This document shows positions 1-8,513 of a stretch of DNA of 64,000 nt, in pieces. Numbering within the stretch: the stretch's first letter is position 1; each line of letters begins with the position of its first letter. The notes beneath the pieces were generated by a model. It was not told the DNA's origin. It ran no database searches and worked only from the letters and a program-made list of their open reading frames with translations. Location: assembly GCA_963741305.1 (NCBI GenBank), contig CAVUHL010000003.1, forward strand, positions 3,410,001 through 3,474,000, read 5' to 3'. The stretch is from DATMER01 sp963741305 (GTDB taxonomy: Bacteria; Acidobacteriota; Thermoanaerobaculia; Multivoradales; UBA5704). A program made the position numbers and the translations under genes.

Positions 1-47
1 TCGATCCGGCGCCAACGCTCGGCCTTCGCCTCAGCGGTCTCGCTCAT
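1..47 (-). CDS. N-terminal fragment of a gene leaving the window
   Basis: An ATG at 47 on the minus strand opens a frame reading MSETAEAKAERWRRI up to the window edge with no stop. The motif ERWRRI near the N-terminus resembles the start of acidobacterial serine/threonine kinases, which often sit near ECF sigma factors like the one at 2047-2604, but sixteen codons cannot prove this. No clear Shine-Dalgarno sequence is visible. Everything beyond the start codon is inference. Confidence 0.35.
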   Translation of the reverse strand, partial: MSETAEAKAERWRRI

Positions 48-157
48 CCAGTTTGGCCAAGCATGGCACAAACTCCGATGAGGGGATTCCCGCGCCGTCT
101 GCGCCTTGTGGAAACGGAGGGCGTTCATGCCCTCCCAATTTCCAGGAGATCCCCGAA

Positions 158-874
158 ATGTCCCAGAGATTCAGCCGTCCGTTCCTCTTCGTCCTGCTCG
201 CCTCCGTCCTCGCCCTGCCTGTCCGCGCCGCGGACTGCACGAGCTTCGCCGGCCTGGAGCACTGCTCCATCGGCAAGGCCCTGCTCAACACCGGCGACGA
301 CGGCTCGCTCGCCGTCTCCAACCTGGGCGGCGAAGGCGGCGTCGCCGTCGCTCTCGGCCAGGCCACGACCTGGGTAGCGACGCTCTCCCTGGAGCCCGCC
401 GCGGACGGCGGCTCCACTTTCTCCACCATCGCCCGCGCCGACGGCCAGGACATCAGCCGAGCCGATCTGCTGCCGACGGCCGACGGCGCCGTCGGCCTGA
501 GCGCCACCTTCACCGGCGGCACCGGGAGCTACGCGGCGCTCATCTACCGCGACGGCCAGCTCGTCGGCAGCCAGGGCGGGCTTGGCGGCGACCGCTTCAT
601 CACCTTCAACGAGGACGAGGACCTTTACATGTGGCTCATCCAGCTCTGGACCTTTTTCTCCCGCACGTCCGACGGCGCGTGCGGCTGGATGATCGAGCTC
701 GACCAGGATGCCGCGATCCGGATGGCCGACGGCACGCCCGTGACCGGCGACGAGATCCACCTCATCGAGGAGGTGGCGAAGGGGGGCCACTACCCCTACA
801 TGTCGTTCGACGGGATGACCCTGACCGGCAACCTGTCGGCGATCCGCCTGCAGGACGAGACCGTCTACCCCTGA
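158..874 (+). CDS. Secreted protein of unknown function
   Basis: A 238-residue protein with a clear Sec signal peptide (basic MSQRFSR, hydrophobic core, likely cleavage after PVRAA near residue 24). The ATG at 158 is chosen because AGGAG lies 7-8 bases upstream and the signal peptide begins exactly there; upstream in-frame starts add sequence with no signal. The mature part is rich in Gly, Thr and Ser, looks beta-rich, and has cysteines near residues 26 and 34 and one further on. I recognise no family. It ends 8 bases before the di-heme oxidoreductase gene, so the two are probably co-transcribed and may act together in the periplasm. Confidence 0.75.
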   Translation: MSQRFSRPFLFVLLASVLALPVRAADCTSFAGLEHCSIGKALLNTGDDGSLAVSNLGGEGGVAVALGQATTWVATLSLEPAADGGSTFSTIARADGQDISRADLLPTADGAVGLSATFTGGTGSYAALIYRDGQLVGSQGGLGGDRFITFNEDEDLYMWLIQLWTFFSRTSDGACGWMIELDQDAAIRMADGTPVTGDEIHLIEEVAKGGHYPYMSFDGMTLTGNLSAIRLQDETVYP

Positions 875-882
875 AACGGCCC

Positions 883-2052
883 ATGTCCGCTCACCTCCGG
901 GTTCCGGCCCTGGTGTTGCTTCTAGCGGCGTCCGCGGCTTCGGCCGCGCCGCCGCTTAGCGGCGGCGGCACCACGGTCTTCGACGCCACTCGCAACGCCT
1001 TTGGGCGATCCCTCGCCAACCTGCGACCGGAGCGCTGGCCGCTGGTGAGGAGCGGCAAGTCCCTGTTCCTGCGCACCTGGGACGAGCCGCTCCTCGGCCC
1101 TCTTTTCAACGCGACGAGCTGCGCCGGCTGCCACTTCAAGGACGGGCGGGGCCGGCCGCCGGGCCAGGGCTCCGGGCCACCGATCCTCCTGCGGTTGTCC
1201 CTTCCGGGCGGCCGGCAGGAGCCGCGCTACGGCAGCCAGCTCCAGGACCATGCGCTCGCCGGACACTCTCCCGAAGGGAAGGTGGACATCGCCGAGACCG
1301 AGGAGCGCGGCCGCTATCCGGACGGCACGCGCTATCGGCTGCGGCGGCCTCGCTACCGGCTCTCCGCGCTACGGTCGGGCCCTCTCCATCCGCAGGTCCG
1401 GCTCTCGGCGCGCATGCCCCCGGCGCTCCTCGGCCTCGGCCTGCTCGAAGCCGTCCCCGGCCGTCGCGGACGCTTCGGCTGGAAGGCGAGCGCTCCGAGC
1501 CTGGAGCACCAGGTCGCGCAGGCGGCGCACGAAGACCTCGGTATCGAGCCTGGAACCGAGATCGACGGCGACGGCCTCCGCCGGCTCGTGGCCTACGTCA
1601 GGCTGCTCGCGGTCCCTGCGCGGCGGGGCTGGGATCTACCGAACGTCCGGCGCGGGGAGGCGCTGTTCGGGCGCATCGGCTGCGCCTCCTGCCACCTGCC
1701 GGAGCTGCGCACTGGCGATACTTCTGCCGTGCCCGAGCTGGCCGGCCAGACGATCCATCCCTACACCGACCTGCTCCTCCATGACCTCGGAGCCGACCTT
1801 GCCGACCTGCACCTCGACGGCAGGCCGGACCGCTCGCTCGAAAGCCGGTCCTGGCGGACCGCACCGCTGTGGGGCCTGGGGCTTCTGAAGACCGTGGACG
1901 GCGAAGTCCGCCTCCTCCACGACGGCCGGGCGCGCTCCGCGGAAGAGGCCGTCCTCTGGCACGGCGGCGAGGCGCGCGCCGCCCGCCGGGCGTTCAAGGC
2001 CCTTCCGGTCCGCGGCCGCCAAGCCCTGCTGGCTTTTCTCGATTCGCTATGA
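883..2052 (+). CDS. Di-heme oxidoreductase, DUF1111 family (putative peroxidase)
   Basis: A 389-residue exported c-type cytochrome. A signal peptide ends near ASAAP (about residue 21). Two CxxCH heme-binding sites are visible: CAGCH at 80-84 and CASCH at 267-271, as in the DUF1111 di-heme family (formerly called thiol oxidoreductases). The family is thought to be periplasmic and peroxidase-like, but substrates are poorly known. The start ATG lies 8 bases after the upstream stop with no obvious Shine-Dalgarno, suggesting translational coupling. Its stop (2050-2052) directly abuts, on the other strand, the stop of the convergent sigma-factor gene (2047-2049). Confidence 0.85.
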   Translation: MSAHLRVPALVLLLAASAASAAPPLSGGGTTVFDATRNAFGRSLANLRPERWPLVRSGKSLFLRTWDEPLLGPLFNATSCAGCHFKDGRGRPPGQGSGPPILLRLSLPGGRQEPRYGSQLQDHALAGHSPEGKVDIAETEERGRYPDGTRYRLRRPRYRLSALRSGPLHPQVRLSARMPPALLGLGLLEAVPGRRGRFGWKASAPSLEHQVAQAAHEDLGIEPGTEIDGDGLRRLVAYVRLLAVPARRGWDLPNVRRGEALFGRIGCASCHLPELRTGDTSAVPELAGQTIHPYTDLLLHDLGADLADLHLDGRPDRSLESRSWRTAPLWGLGLLKTVDGEVRLLHDGRARSAEEAVLWHGGEARAARRAFKALPVRGRQALLAFLDSL

Positions 2053-2604
2053 CCGGGCCATCTCGCGCTGGAGCCAAGCCTTGGCCATCTTGAGATCGCG
2101 CTCGACCGTGGCGTGAGAGAGCTCGAGGACCTCCGCGGTCTCCTCGATGGTCAGGCCGCCGAAGAAACGCAGCTCGACGATGCGGGCCTTGCGGGCGTCG
2201 AGCTGCGCGAGGGCCTGGAGCGCATCGTCGAGCAGGATCAGCTCCTCGGCGCGCTCCAGCGAGACCGCTGCCTCGTCGAGCGGCACGGCCACGGCGCCGC
2301 CGCCGCGCTTGCCCGCCCCGCGCCGCCGGGCGAAATCCACCAGGATCTGCCGCATCACCTGGGCCGCCACCGCGAAGAAGTGGCGGCGTCCCTCCCACTC
2401 CCTGTCGAGGCCCACCAGGCGGAAGTACGCCTCGTGGACCAGCGCCGTGGTCTGCAGCAGATGCCCGTCCCGTTCCCCCTGCATGTAGCGATGGGCGAGG
2501 CGCCGCAGCTCGGCATACACCACCGGCACGAGCTCGTCGAACGCGCTGCGGTCGCCCTCGCGCCAGGCGAGCAGGAGATGAGTGATGCCGCCGTCCGGAG
2601 TCAT
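2047..2604 (-). CDS. ECF-like RNA polymerase sigma factor (acidobacterial Sig-70_X6 type)
   Basis: A 185-residue sigma factor. The N-terminal part has the sigma-70 region 2 pattern (GDRSAFDELVP, then ELRRLAHRYM and TTALVHEAYFRL), and the C-terminal part has a region 4 helix-turn-helix (ELRFFGGLTIEETAEVL, then SHATVERDLK). The pattern fits the ECF-like family abundant in Acidobacteriota and Planctomycetota. The ATG overlaps the antiporter stop as ATGA, so this is the last gene of the DUF47-pit-antiporter operon. No anti-sigma factor is adjacent; in this family a Ser/Thr kinase often partners, and a possible kinase start lies at 1-47 on the same strand. Confidence 0.88.
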   Translation of the reverse strand: MTPDGGITHLLLAWREGDRSAFDELVPVVYAELRRLAHRYMQGERDGHLLQTTALVHEAYFRLVGLDREWEGRRHFFAVAAQVMRQILVDFARRRGAGKRGGGAVAVPLDEAAVSLERAEELILLDDALQALAQLDARKARIVELRFFGGLTIEETAEVLELSHATVERDLKMAKAWLQREMARS

Positions 2605-3935
2605 CGCTTGAGAATCCGCTCGTACCAGGCGAGGCAGGGCTGGGCCGTGATGCCGTGCCCCAGGATGCTGATCGCCACGACCGAGACCGTCAGGCTGGCG
2701 AGCTCTGAGGAGGCTCCATGGTTGAGCACATAGCTCAGGTAGTAGAGGCTGCCGATCCCCCGGATGCCGAACCATCCCATCATCCAGCGCTGCGCCCGCG
2801 AGATCGGCGCTCCCGCGAGCAACAGCTGCGTGGCGAGGGGGCGGAGCACGACCATCAAGATCAGGGCGAGAGGGATGGCGCGGGCATCCCAGTGGCTGGC
2901 GAGGCTCACCCCCACCAGCACGACCAGAAGGATCTCGAGCAGGCGCTCGACCGTGTCGCCGAAGGAGAGCGTTTCGGCAACCAGACGGCCGGCCGCCACC
3001 GCCGGCTCCTTCAGCGCGTCGGCGGCGACGTTGGCCGAGACCAGATCCTCGGCGGGCGGATGCGGGGGGGCTCCCTCCGCATCCCCGGTAGGGCTTTCAG
3101 CCTCAGGATGGGGACTTTCCTTCACCACCTTCAGCTCAGCGCTCCGCAGCCCCACGCCCGCGGCGAAGACTGCCAGGAAGCCCCAGGCGCCGATGACTTC
3201 CGCTCCCACGTAGGACAGGGCGATGAGAGCCAGCGCCAGGAAGTCGCTGGGGGCAGCCGTATCGCGATGGCGGCTGCGCAGCCAGACCGCCAGGCGTCCG
3301 ATGCTCTTGCCGAGCAGATGCCCGAGGAGGAGGGCCGCCGGCACCGCCCACACCAGCCGGTGCAGCGCCCAACCGCCGATCCAGCCTCCGGCCCCTCCGT
3401 GCTCGGCCCAGAGGAGCGCGAAGATCACGAACGGAAAAGCCATCCCGTCGTTCAGCCCGGCTTCGCCCGAGAGGCCGTACCGCATGCGGTCGTGGTCGGC
3501 TGCGTCGTTCACGGACACTGTACCGGCCAGCACAGGATCCGTCGGCGCCAGGAGCGCTCCGAGGAGGAGCGCGCTCGCGGTGTCCAGGCCCAGGAAGTAC
3601 CGGGCCATCAATGCCACGCCCAGGATGCAGGCGAGCATGACAGGACCCATCAGGAGGTAGGCGGCAGTCCAGGCGGGATTGCGCCAATTGAGGCGCAGCT
3701 TCAGCCCGCCGACGAACAGCGAGACGATCACCGCAAGCTCGGTGAGACGCTCGAGCCAGGGCGCCGATTCGCGCAAATCGACCCTCAGCAAGCCGAGCCC
3801 GAGCGGTCCGACGGCGATGCCGAGGAGCATGTAGAGGACCGCCGTCGACACCGGCAGGCGCCGCAGGTACGCCGAAGACAGGGCTACCAGGAGCAGCAGG
3901 CCGCCGATGGCGGCCATCCATCCGAGAAAGCTCAT
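2601..3935 (-). CDS. Na+/H+ (cation:proton) antiporter, CPA1 family
   Basis: A 444-residue inner-membrane antiporter with about 12 hydrophobic segments. Family hallmarks are visible: PTDP at 131-134 and EAGLNDGMAFP near 158-168, whose Asn-Asp pair (about 162-163) is the ion-binding site of electroneutral CPA1 exchangers. A charged, proline-rich cytoplasmic loop of about 50 residues (from about residue 270) separates the last membrane segments, an unusual insertion in this family. It lies 10 bases after pit and overlaps the sigma factor by 4 bases, so pH/sodium and phosphate homeostasis appear to be co-expressed. Confidence 0.9.
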   Translation of the reverse strand: MSFLGWMAAIGGLLLLVALSSAYLRRLPVSTAVLYMLLGIAVGPLGLGLLRVDLRESAPWLERLTELAVIVSLFVGGLKLRLNWRNPAWTAAYLLMGPVMLACILGVALMARYFLGLDTASALLLGALLAPTDPVLAGTVSVNDAADHDRMRYGLSGEAGLNDGMAFPFVIFALLWAEHGGAGGWIGGWALHRLVWAVPAALLLGHLLGKSIGRLAVWLRSRHRDTAAPSDFLALALIALSYVGAEVIGAWGFLAVFAAGVGLRSAELKVVKESPHPEAESPTGDAEGAPPHPPAEDLVSANVAADALKEPAVAAGRLVAETLSFGDTVERLLEILLVVLVGVSLASHWDARAIPLALILMVVLRPLATQLLLAGAPISRAQRWMMGWFGIRGIGSLYYLSYVLNHGASSELASLTVSVVAISILGHGITAQPCLAWYERILKR

Positions 3936-3945
3936 CCACTCATCA

Positions 3946-4941
3946 TCAGAACAGCGGCGAGATGAGGAGGTAGCAGGCCGCGGAGACGGCCGCGGCGATG
4001 GGGATCGTCAACACCCAGGCCCAGACGATGCGGCCGGCGACGCCCCACTTGACCGCCGAGAGCCTCTTGGTCGCGCCCACGCCGATGATGGCGCCGGTGA
4101 TCGTGTGCGTGGTGGAGACCGGAATGCCGCCCAGCGTCGCTCCCACCAGGGTGATCGCGCCCGCGGTCTCGGCGCAGAAGCCTCCGAAAGGCTGCAGCTT
4201 GGTGATCCCCGTGCCCATGGTCTTCACGATCCGCCAGCCACCGAACATGGTCCCGAAGGCGATGGCCGCGTGGCTGATCAGGATCACCCAGAGGGGCACC
4301 ACGAACTCCTTGAGCTGACCGGACGCCACGAGGAGGCCGGTGATGATGCCCATGGTCTTCTGCGCGTCGTTGCCGCCGTGGCCCAGGCTGTACAGGCCCG
4401 CCGAAACGAGCTGCAGCCGGCGGAAGACCCGGTCCAGGCGCGACGGGTGCCAGCGCCGGAAGATCCAGGTCACCGACACCATCAGGAAGAACCCCAGCAA
4501 CATGCCGATGGTCGGGGCGAGCACGATGAACATCAACGTCTTGGTCCAGCCAGCCCAGAGGATCGCGCCCATGCCGGCCTTGGCGACGGCGGCACCGGCA
4601 TAGCCGCCGATCAGGGCATGCGAGGAGGAGACCGGCAGGCCCCAGTACCAGGTGAGCAGGTTCCAGGTGATCGCGCCCAGGAGGCCGGCCAGTACCACGT
4701 CCTGCGACACCACCGCGAGGTCGATCATCCCCTTGCCGATGGTTTTGGCCACGTGCGTGCCCAGGACGAAGGCGGCGACGAAGTTGAAGAAGGCCGCCCA
4801 GATCACGGCCTTCTGCGGCGAGAGCACCCGGGTGGAGACGACGGTCGCGATCGAGTTCGCGGCGTCGTGGAAGCCGTTCAGGAAGTCGAAAACCAGGGCG
4901 ATGACGATGATGAAGACGAGCAAGCCGGAGCCGGGGGGCAT
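3946..4941 (-). CDS. pit: Low-affinity inorganic phosphate transporter, PiT family
   Basis: A 331-residue membrane protein of the PiT (PF01384) family, which imports phosphate, often as metal-phosphate, using the proton or sodium gradient. Both internal-duplication signatures are seen: NGFHDAANS at 22-30 and LGHGGNDAQKTMGI in the second half. Start ATG at 4941. It sits 12 bases after the DUF47 gene, the standard pairing for bacterial Pit transporters. Length is typical for the short bacterial type without the large central loop of E. coli PitA. Confidence 0.93.
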   Translation of the reverse strand: MPPGSGLLVFIIVIALVFDFLNGFHDAANSIATVVSTRVLSPQKAVIWAAFFNFVAAFVLGTHVAKTIGKGMIDLAVVSQDVVLAGLLGAITWNLLTWYWGLPVSSSHALIGGYAGAAVAKAGMGAILWAGWTKTLMFIVLAPTIGMLLGFFLMVSVTWIFRRWHPSRLDRVFRRLQLVSAGLYSLGHGGNDAQKTMGIITGLLVASGQLKEFVVPLWVILISHAAIAFGTMFGGWRIVKTMGTGITKLQPFGGFCAETAGAITLVGATLGGIPVSTTHTITGAIIGVGATKRLSAVKWGVAGRIVWAWVLTIPIAAAVSAACYLLISPLF

Positions 4942-4953
4942 GATCGCGCGGCC

Positions 4954-5604
4954 TCAGGAGTTCTTCACTACGATGTTGCCGATGATGTGCGTGTAGTTCT
5001 TGCACTGGTCGCACGCATCTTCCAGGCCCTGGTAGATCTCCTTCCACTTCAGGATCTCGAGAGGGTCACGGCCGTTCGACCGGAACAGGTCGGCGATCAT
5101 CCGGTTGTAGAGGCGGTCGGCCTCGTTCTCCAGGTCGGAGATCCTGACCGTGCTCTCCTGGATCTTGGCCGCGTTGCCCAGGTCCCAGATCAGGGCCGTG
5201 AGCCGGTCGATCTCCCGCGCCATTTCGGCCAGGATCTCGGCGAACTTCCGCAGGCCCTCGGGCGAGTCTGCCAGGTCGAAGAGGACCAGCGAGTGGGCCA
5301 TCCCTTCGAGATAGTCGAGGATGTCGTCCAGGTCGGTGGTGAGGGCGCGGATGTCTTCGCGGTCGAACGGGGTGATGAAGGTGGAGTTCAGGGCATCGAA
5401 GATGGAGCGGGTGATCCGGTCCCCCTCGTGCTCGATCTCCTTGAGCCGAACCCCCAGGGTCTCCCGCTCCACCAGGCTGGAGCTGTGGGCAATCTCGCTG
5501 AACAGGCCCGCCGCGGCAACCAGGTTGCGGGTGTCTTCGGAGAAGAGCTCGTGGAAACGCTCCTCCTTGGGCATGAACCACCTGATGATGGCGTCTGCTT
5601 TCAC
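4954..5604 (-). CDS. DUF47 (PhoU-like) Pit accessory protein
   Basis: A 216-residue, nearly all-helical cytoplasmic protein of the DUF47 family (PF01865), distantly related to PhoU and thought to modulate Pit transport. Visible features are the N-terminal FMPKEERFHELF, the central EHEGDRITRSIFDALN and TPFDREDI, and NEADRLYNRMI further on, all typical of the family. The start is GTG at 5604, preceded by a GGGGGA stretch at suitable distance. It is the first gene of the operon DUF47-pit-antiporter-sigma. Confidence 0.92.
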   Translation of the reverse strand: MKADAIIRWFMPKEERFHELFSEDTRNLVAAAGLFSEIAHSSSLVERETLGVRLKEIEHEGDRITRSIFDALNSTFITPFDREDIRALTTDLDDILDYLEGMAHSLVLFDLADSPEGLRKFAEILAEMAREIDRLTALIWDLGNAAKIQESTVRISDLENEADRLYNRMIADLFRSNGRDPLEILKWKEIYQGLEDACDQCKNYTHIIGNIVVKNS

Positions 5605-5680
5605 TTAGGGTCCCCCGGATTGATTTGACGACAGCTTGATGATCCCGTGCCGGAGCGGGATCGTACCATGGAGCACCGAG

Positions 5681-6499
5681 CTACTCCGGTATGTTGGTTT
5701 CCGGCCAGCAGTACAGCCCGGCCACCGAGGCCACCTGCCGGGCCTCGGCCATGAAGCCCGGATTCCGGAGCCGCCGGTTGGGCCGCGCCAGGGCGGAGCC
5801 CTTCCGGGTGAACAGCGAGAAGGCGTCGATGAGGCGCACGCCCTGCCAGTTCACCAGCTCCTGGCCGATGCACTGCAGCCCGGCCTCCCCGCAGAAGCGC
5901 TCGAAAGCCTCTGCCGTCATGCTGTGGGCGCGCCAGTGGTCGGCGTCGATGATCCCCCTCCTCTTCAGCGCCGCCCGGAGCCGGCCCGGCCTCTGGATCC
6001 GGTTGAAGAGGGCGAAGGCACGCCTGTACGCCCCAATGTTCGAGTGATGGATGAATCCTGCCCCCTCCGGCTTGAGCTTCCTGCCGAGCTGATGAAGGTA
6101 GTCCTGGATGACGTCCGCCTCGGCATGTACCAGCGAGTCGAAGCTGAAGACGAAGTCGATGGATTCGTCGGGGATCATGTCGAGCGACCTGCCGTCGTTG
6201 ACGTGGTAGGAGATGTGGCTCTCCCCCTCGAACCGTTGCTTGCACGCTTCGATGCAGTCGCTCACCAGATCCACCAGGATCAGCCTCTGCGCGCGGTCCT
6301 TGAGGAACCGGCTCCAGCGCCCGAACCCCGGAGCGATCTCCAGGATCGTTCCCGCCGGAAGGAAGGCATGGATACGGGGGTAGATGGTGAAGAACCACTG
6401 GGCCTCCGTGCCGCCCCAGGCCCTGGACCACTGCTCGCCGCGATGCATCCACTCCTGCCGGTTCGTCCACAGGCGGACGTTCTCTTCGATCTCAGGCAA
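5681..6499 (-). CDS. Class I SAM-dependent methyltransferase
   Basis: A 272-residue soluble protein with a Rossmann-fold SAM-binding motif I (LEIAPGFGRWSRF, about 53-65), an acidic residue after strand 2 (LVDLVSDCIEACK) and the motif SIDFVFSFDSLVHAE, as in small-molecule or glycan methyltransferases. The C-terminal half (RPNRRLRNPGFM) is less conserved. The start appears to be TTG at 6499 with an AGGTG stretch a few bases upstream. It stands alone: its substrate cannot be read from the neighbours. Divergent from the ACT-domain gene. Confidence 0.8.
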   Translation of the reverse strand: MPEIEENVRLWTNRQEWMHRGEQWSRAWGGTEAQWFFTIYPRIHAFLPAGTILEIAPGFGRWSRFLKDRAQRLILVDLVSDCIEACKQRFEGESHISYHVNDGRSLDMIPDESIDFVFSFDSLVHAEADVIQDYLHQLGRKLKPEGAGFIHHSNIGAYRRAFALFNRIQRPGRLRAALKRRGIIDADHWRAHSMTAEAFERFCGEAGLQCIGQELVNWQGVRLIDAFSLFTRKGSALARPNRRLRNPGFMAEARQVASVAGLYCWPETNIPE

Positions 6500-6569
6500 G
6501 GATCACCTCGTCCTCCGGTCATCGTAATGCGGTGGAAGATACTCCATTTTGCCTGTTAGGCTTGGCACC

Positions 6570-6944
6570 GTGCAGACCCTGACGCTCACCCTCCTGCCCG
6601 GCCGGCTGGCAGTCTGCCGGTTGGACGCTGGCTCTCCCCTCCCCCAGCCCGTTACGGGGTTCTGGTCCGTGACCCGCACGGCCGAGGAGATCTCCGTCGT
6701 CCTCCCTGAGGAGGAGGCTCTTCCCGAGTGGAAGGTCGAGCCGGGTTGGCGGGGTTTCCAGGTCGCCGGTCCCTTGGCCTTCGGCCTGACCGGCGTGGTC
6801 TCCTCGCTCACGCAGCCGCTAGCGGAGGCCGGCGTGCCCGTCTTCGTGATCTCGACGTTCGACACGGACTACCTCCTGGTCAAGGAGGCGAACCTGGGCC
6901 GCGCCCGGGAGGCGCTCGCCGGGGCAGGCCACGAGGTGAGATGA
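6570..6944 (+). CDS. ACT domain protein (CASTOR/ACT_7-like)
   Basis: A 124-residue protein made of two ACT-like halves. It starts QTLTLTLLPGRLAVCRLDAG and later contains LTGVVSSLTQPLAEAGVPVFVISTFDTDYLLV, split here as LTGVVSSL and AGVPVFVIS, the typical ligand-binding ACT motif. Such small proteins are thought to bind amino acids. GTG at 6570 is preferred over an earlier TTG because family members begin at this point. It overlaps the following methyltransferase by ATGA, so the pair is translationally coupled. Confidence 0.75.
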   Translation: MQTLTLTLLPGRLAVCRLDAGSPLPQPVTGFWSVTRTAEEISVVLPEEEALPEWKVEPGWRGFQVAGPLAFGLTGVVSSLTQPLAEAGVPVFVISTFDTDYLLVKEANLGRAREALAGAGHEVR

Positions 6945-7681
6945 CTTTCAAGGACCATTTCTCCGGCCATGCCCGGGACTATGCCTCGTACCGGCCGGGA
7001 TATCCCGAGGATCTGATCGACTTCGTGGCCACTCTCCCCCGTCGCAGGGGCCTGGCCTGGGATGTGGGCACAGGAAACGGTCAGGCGGCGCTCGGGCTGG
7101 CCGAGCACTTCGGCAGGGTGATTGGCACCGATCCCAGCGCGAAGCAGATCGAGCAAGCCGAGCCCCACCCCCGGGTTGAGTACCGGGTCGCCCCCGCGGA
7201 GGCCTCCGGCCTGCCGGACGCGTCCGTGGACCTCGTCGCCGCGGCTCAAGCCTTCCACTGGTTCGATTTCGACCGCTTCTTCGCCGAGGCCCGGCGAGTG
7301 CTCGCCCCCGGCGGCGTGGTCGTGCTCTGGACCTACAACCTGGCGCGGGTGAGCCCTCCAGTAGACGCCTGGATCGACCGGCTGGCCCATGGGATCGTCG
7401 GGCCCTGGTGGCCACCCGAGCGCAAGTGGGTCAACGAAGAGTACCGGACGATCCCCTTCCCCTTTCCCGAGGCGGAGGCCCCGCCCTTCATCCACAGGGA
7501 AAGCTGGGAGCTGGACCGGTACCTCTCCTACGTGCGGACGTGGTCGGCCTTCCAGCGCTACGTCCGGGAGACTGGATTGGACCCGGTCGACAGAGAGATC
7601 GAGATTGCCTGGGGTGATCCCGCCCAGGCGCGGACGATCTCCTGGCCAATCTTCCTCCGGGCGAGCCAACAGATGGGCTGA
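6941..7681 (+). CDS. Class I SAM-dependent methyltransferase (UbiE/Methyltransf_11 type)
   Basis: A 246-residue protein beginning TFKDHFSGHARDYASYRPGYP, the standard opening of a subgroup of Methyltransf_11 enzymes. SAM motif I is DVGTGNGQAA (41-50), followed by GTDPSAKQIEQA, then SVDLVAAAQAFHWFD and LAPGGVVVLWTYNL. Its target is unknown; homologues are often called generic or trans-aconitate-like methyltransferases. The ATG overlaps the stop of the ACT gene. Twenty-two bases separate it from parA. Confidence 0.85.
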   Translation: MTFKDHFSGHARDYASYRPGYPEDLIDFVATLPRRRGLAWDVGTGNGQAALGLAEHFGRVIGTDPSAKQIEQAEPHPRVEYRVAPAEASGLPDASVDLVAAAQAFHWFDFDRFFAEARRVLAPGGVVVLWTYNLARVSPPVDAWIDRLAHGIVGPWWPPERKWVNEEYRTIPFPFPEAEAPPFIHRESWELDRYLSYVRTWSAFQRYVRETGLDPVDREIEIAWGDPAQARTISWPIFLRASQQMG

Positions 7682-7703
7682 TGAGTTACATTACGTTTCA
7701 TCA

Positions 7704-8507
7704 ATGATTACCGCTCTGGTCAGCCGCAAGGGGGGAGTGGGGAAAACTACGACTGCCGTCAACCTAGGCGCCGCCCTGGCGTCCCAGGGGAAGCGCATCC
7801 TGCTCGTGGACCTCGACCCGCAATCTTCGGCCTCCCTCTCCCTGGGAGTGCCGCGGGATCAGCTCGGCCCTTCCTCCGCTGACGTGCTGCTCCACAACAT
7901 GCCCGCCTGGGAGGCGGTCCGGCCGACCTCGACCGACGGCCTTTCGCTGATGACCTCCTCGGCCGACTTGCAGCGGGTGGATGCCGAGTTGAGCGTCTTC
8001 AGCAAGAAGGAGACGCGGCTCAAATTGGCGCTGGCCCCTTTGAAGGACCGGTTCGACCACATCCTCCTGGACTGTCCGTCGTCGCTCTCACTCCTGCCGG
8101 TGAATGCCCTGGTGGCGTCGGACGCCTTCATCGTGCCGGCGAGCCCGCAATACCTCGCGATCACCGGGGTCATGAACCTGATCGGCGCGGCCGACCGCCT
8201 GGCCTGGACCGCGGGCGCGCGCACCCTGCCCCTGGGCATCCTCCTGACCATGGTGGATTACCGCACGAAGCTTACCCGGCGGACGGTCGACCGCATCCGG
8301 GCCGAGCAGGGCCCGCTGGTCTTCGCCATGGAGATCCGGATCAACACCCGCTTGGCCGAGGCTCCCGAGGCCGGCCAGACCATCTTCGAGTACGACCCGT
8401 CCGCCACCGGCGCCGCGGCCTACCGGCTGCTGGCGGACGAGTACCTGCTGCGGGCGGGGGTGGTGGAAAGGGCAGGCCCCGGCAACGGAAGCGCGCCGGG
8501 GCCGTGA
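7704..8507 (+). CDS. ParA/MinD-type ATPase, solitary
   Basis: A 267-residue deviant-Walker ATPase: KGGVGKTTTAVNLG at 9-22 (signature lysine plus P-loop), VDLDPQSSAS at 36-45 and LLDCPSSLSLL around 118. This is the ParA/Soj fold that dimerises on ATP and binds DNA or membrane to position cargo. No parB or centromere-like repeat adjoins it, so it may be an orphan ParA acting on another cargo rather than the chromosomal Soj. The start at 7704 is placed directly before the P-loop region as in the family; no strong Shine-Dalgarno is seen. The last 12 codons overlap a GC-rich hairpin. Confidence 0.85.
   Translation: MITALVSRKGGVGKTTTAVNLGAALASQGKRILLVDLDPQSSASLSLGVPRDQLGPSSADVLLHNMPAWEAVRPTSTDGLSLMTSSADLQRVDAELSVFSKKETRLKLALAPLKDRFDHILLDCPSSLSLLPVNALVASDAFIVPASPQYLAITGVMNLIGAADRLAWTAGARTLPLGILLTMVDYRTKLTRRTVDRIRAEQGPLVFAMEIRINTRLAEAPEAGQTIFEYDPSATGAAAYRLLADEYLLRAGVVERAGPGNGSAPGP
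8475..8503. terminator. GC-rich hairpin between convergent genes
   Basis: GGCCCCGGC (8475-8483) pairs perfectly with GCCGGGGCC (8495-8503) over an 11-base loop. It lies inside the end of the parA gene, 11 bases before the stop of the convergent gene at 8514. There is no T-run on either side, so terminator function is only plausible. Confidence 0.35.
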
Positions 8508-8513
8508 GGCACG

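Noticed and set aside
3907..5628. Long plus-strand open frame antisense to the phosphate transport genes
   Set aside because: Its translation is rich in Arg, Gly, Asp and His without any fold, while the minus strand encodes clear transporter and DUF47 proteins with overlapping starts and stops. It is a by-product of high GC content.
7704..8507. Chromosome partition locus
   Set aside because: ParA is present but there is no ParB gene, no parS-like palindrome nearby and no gidA/gidB or dnaA context.
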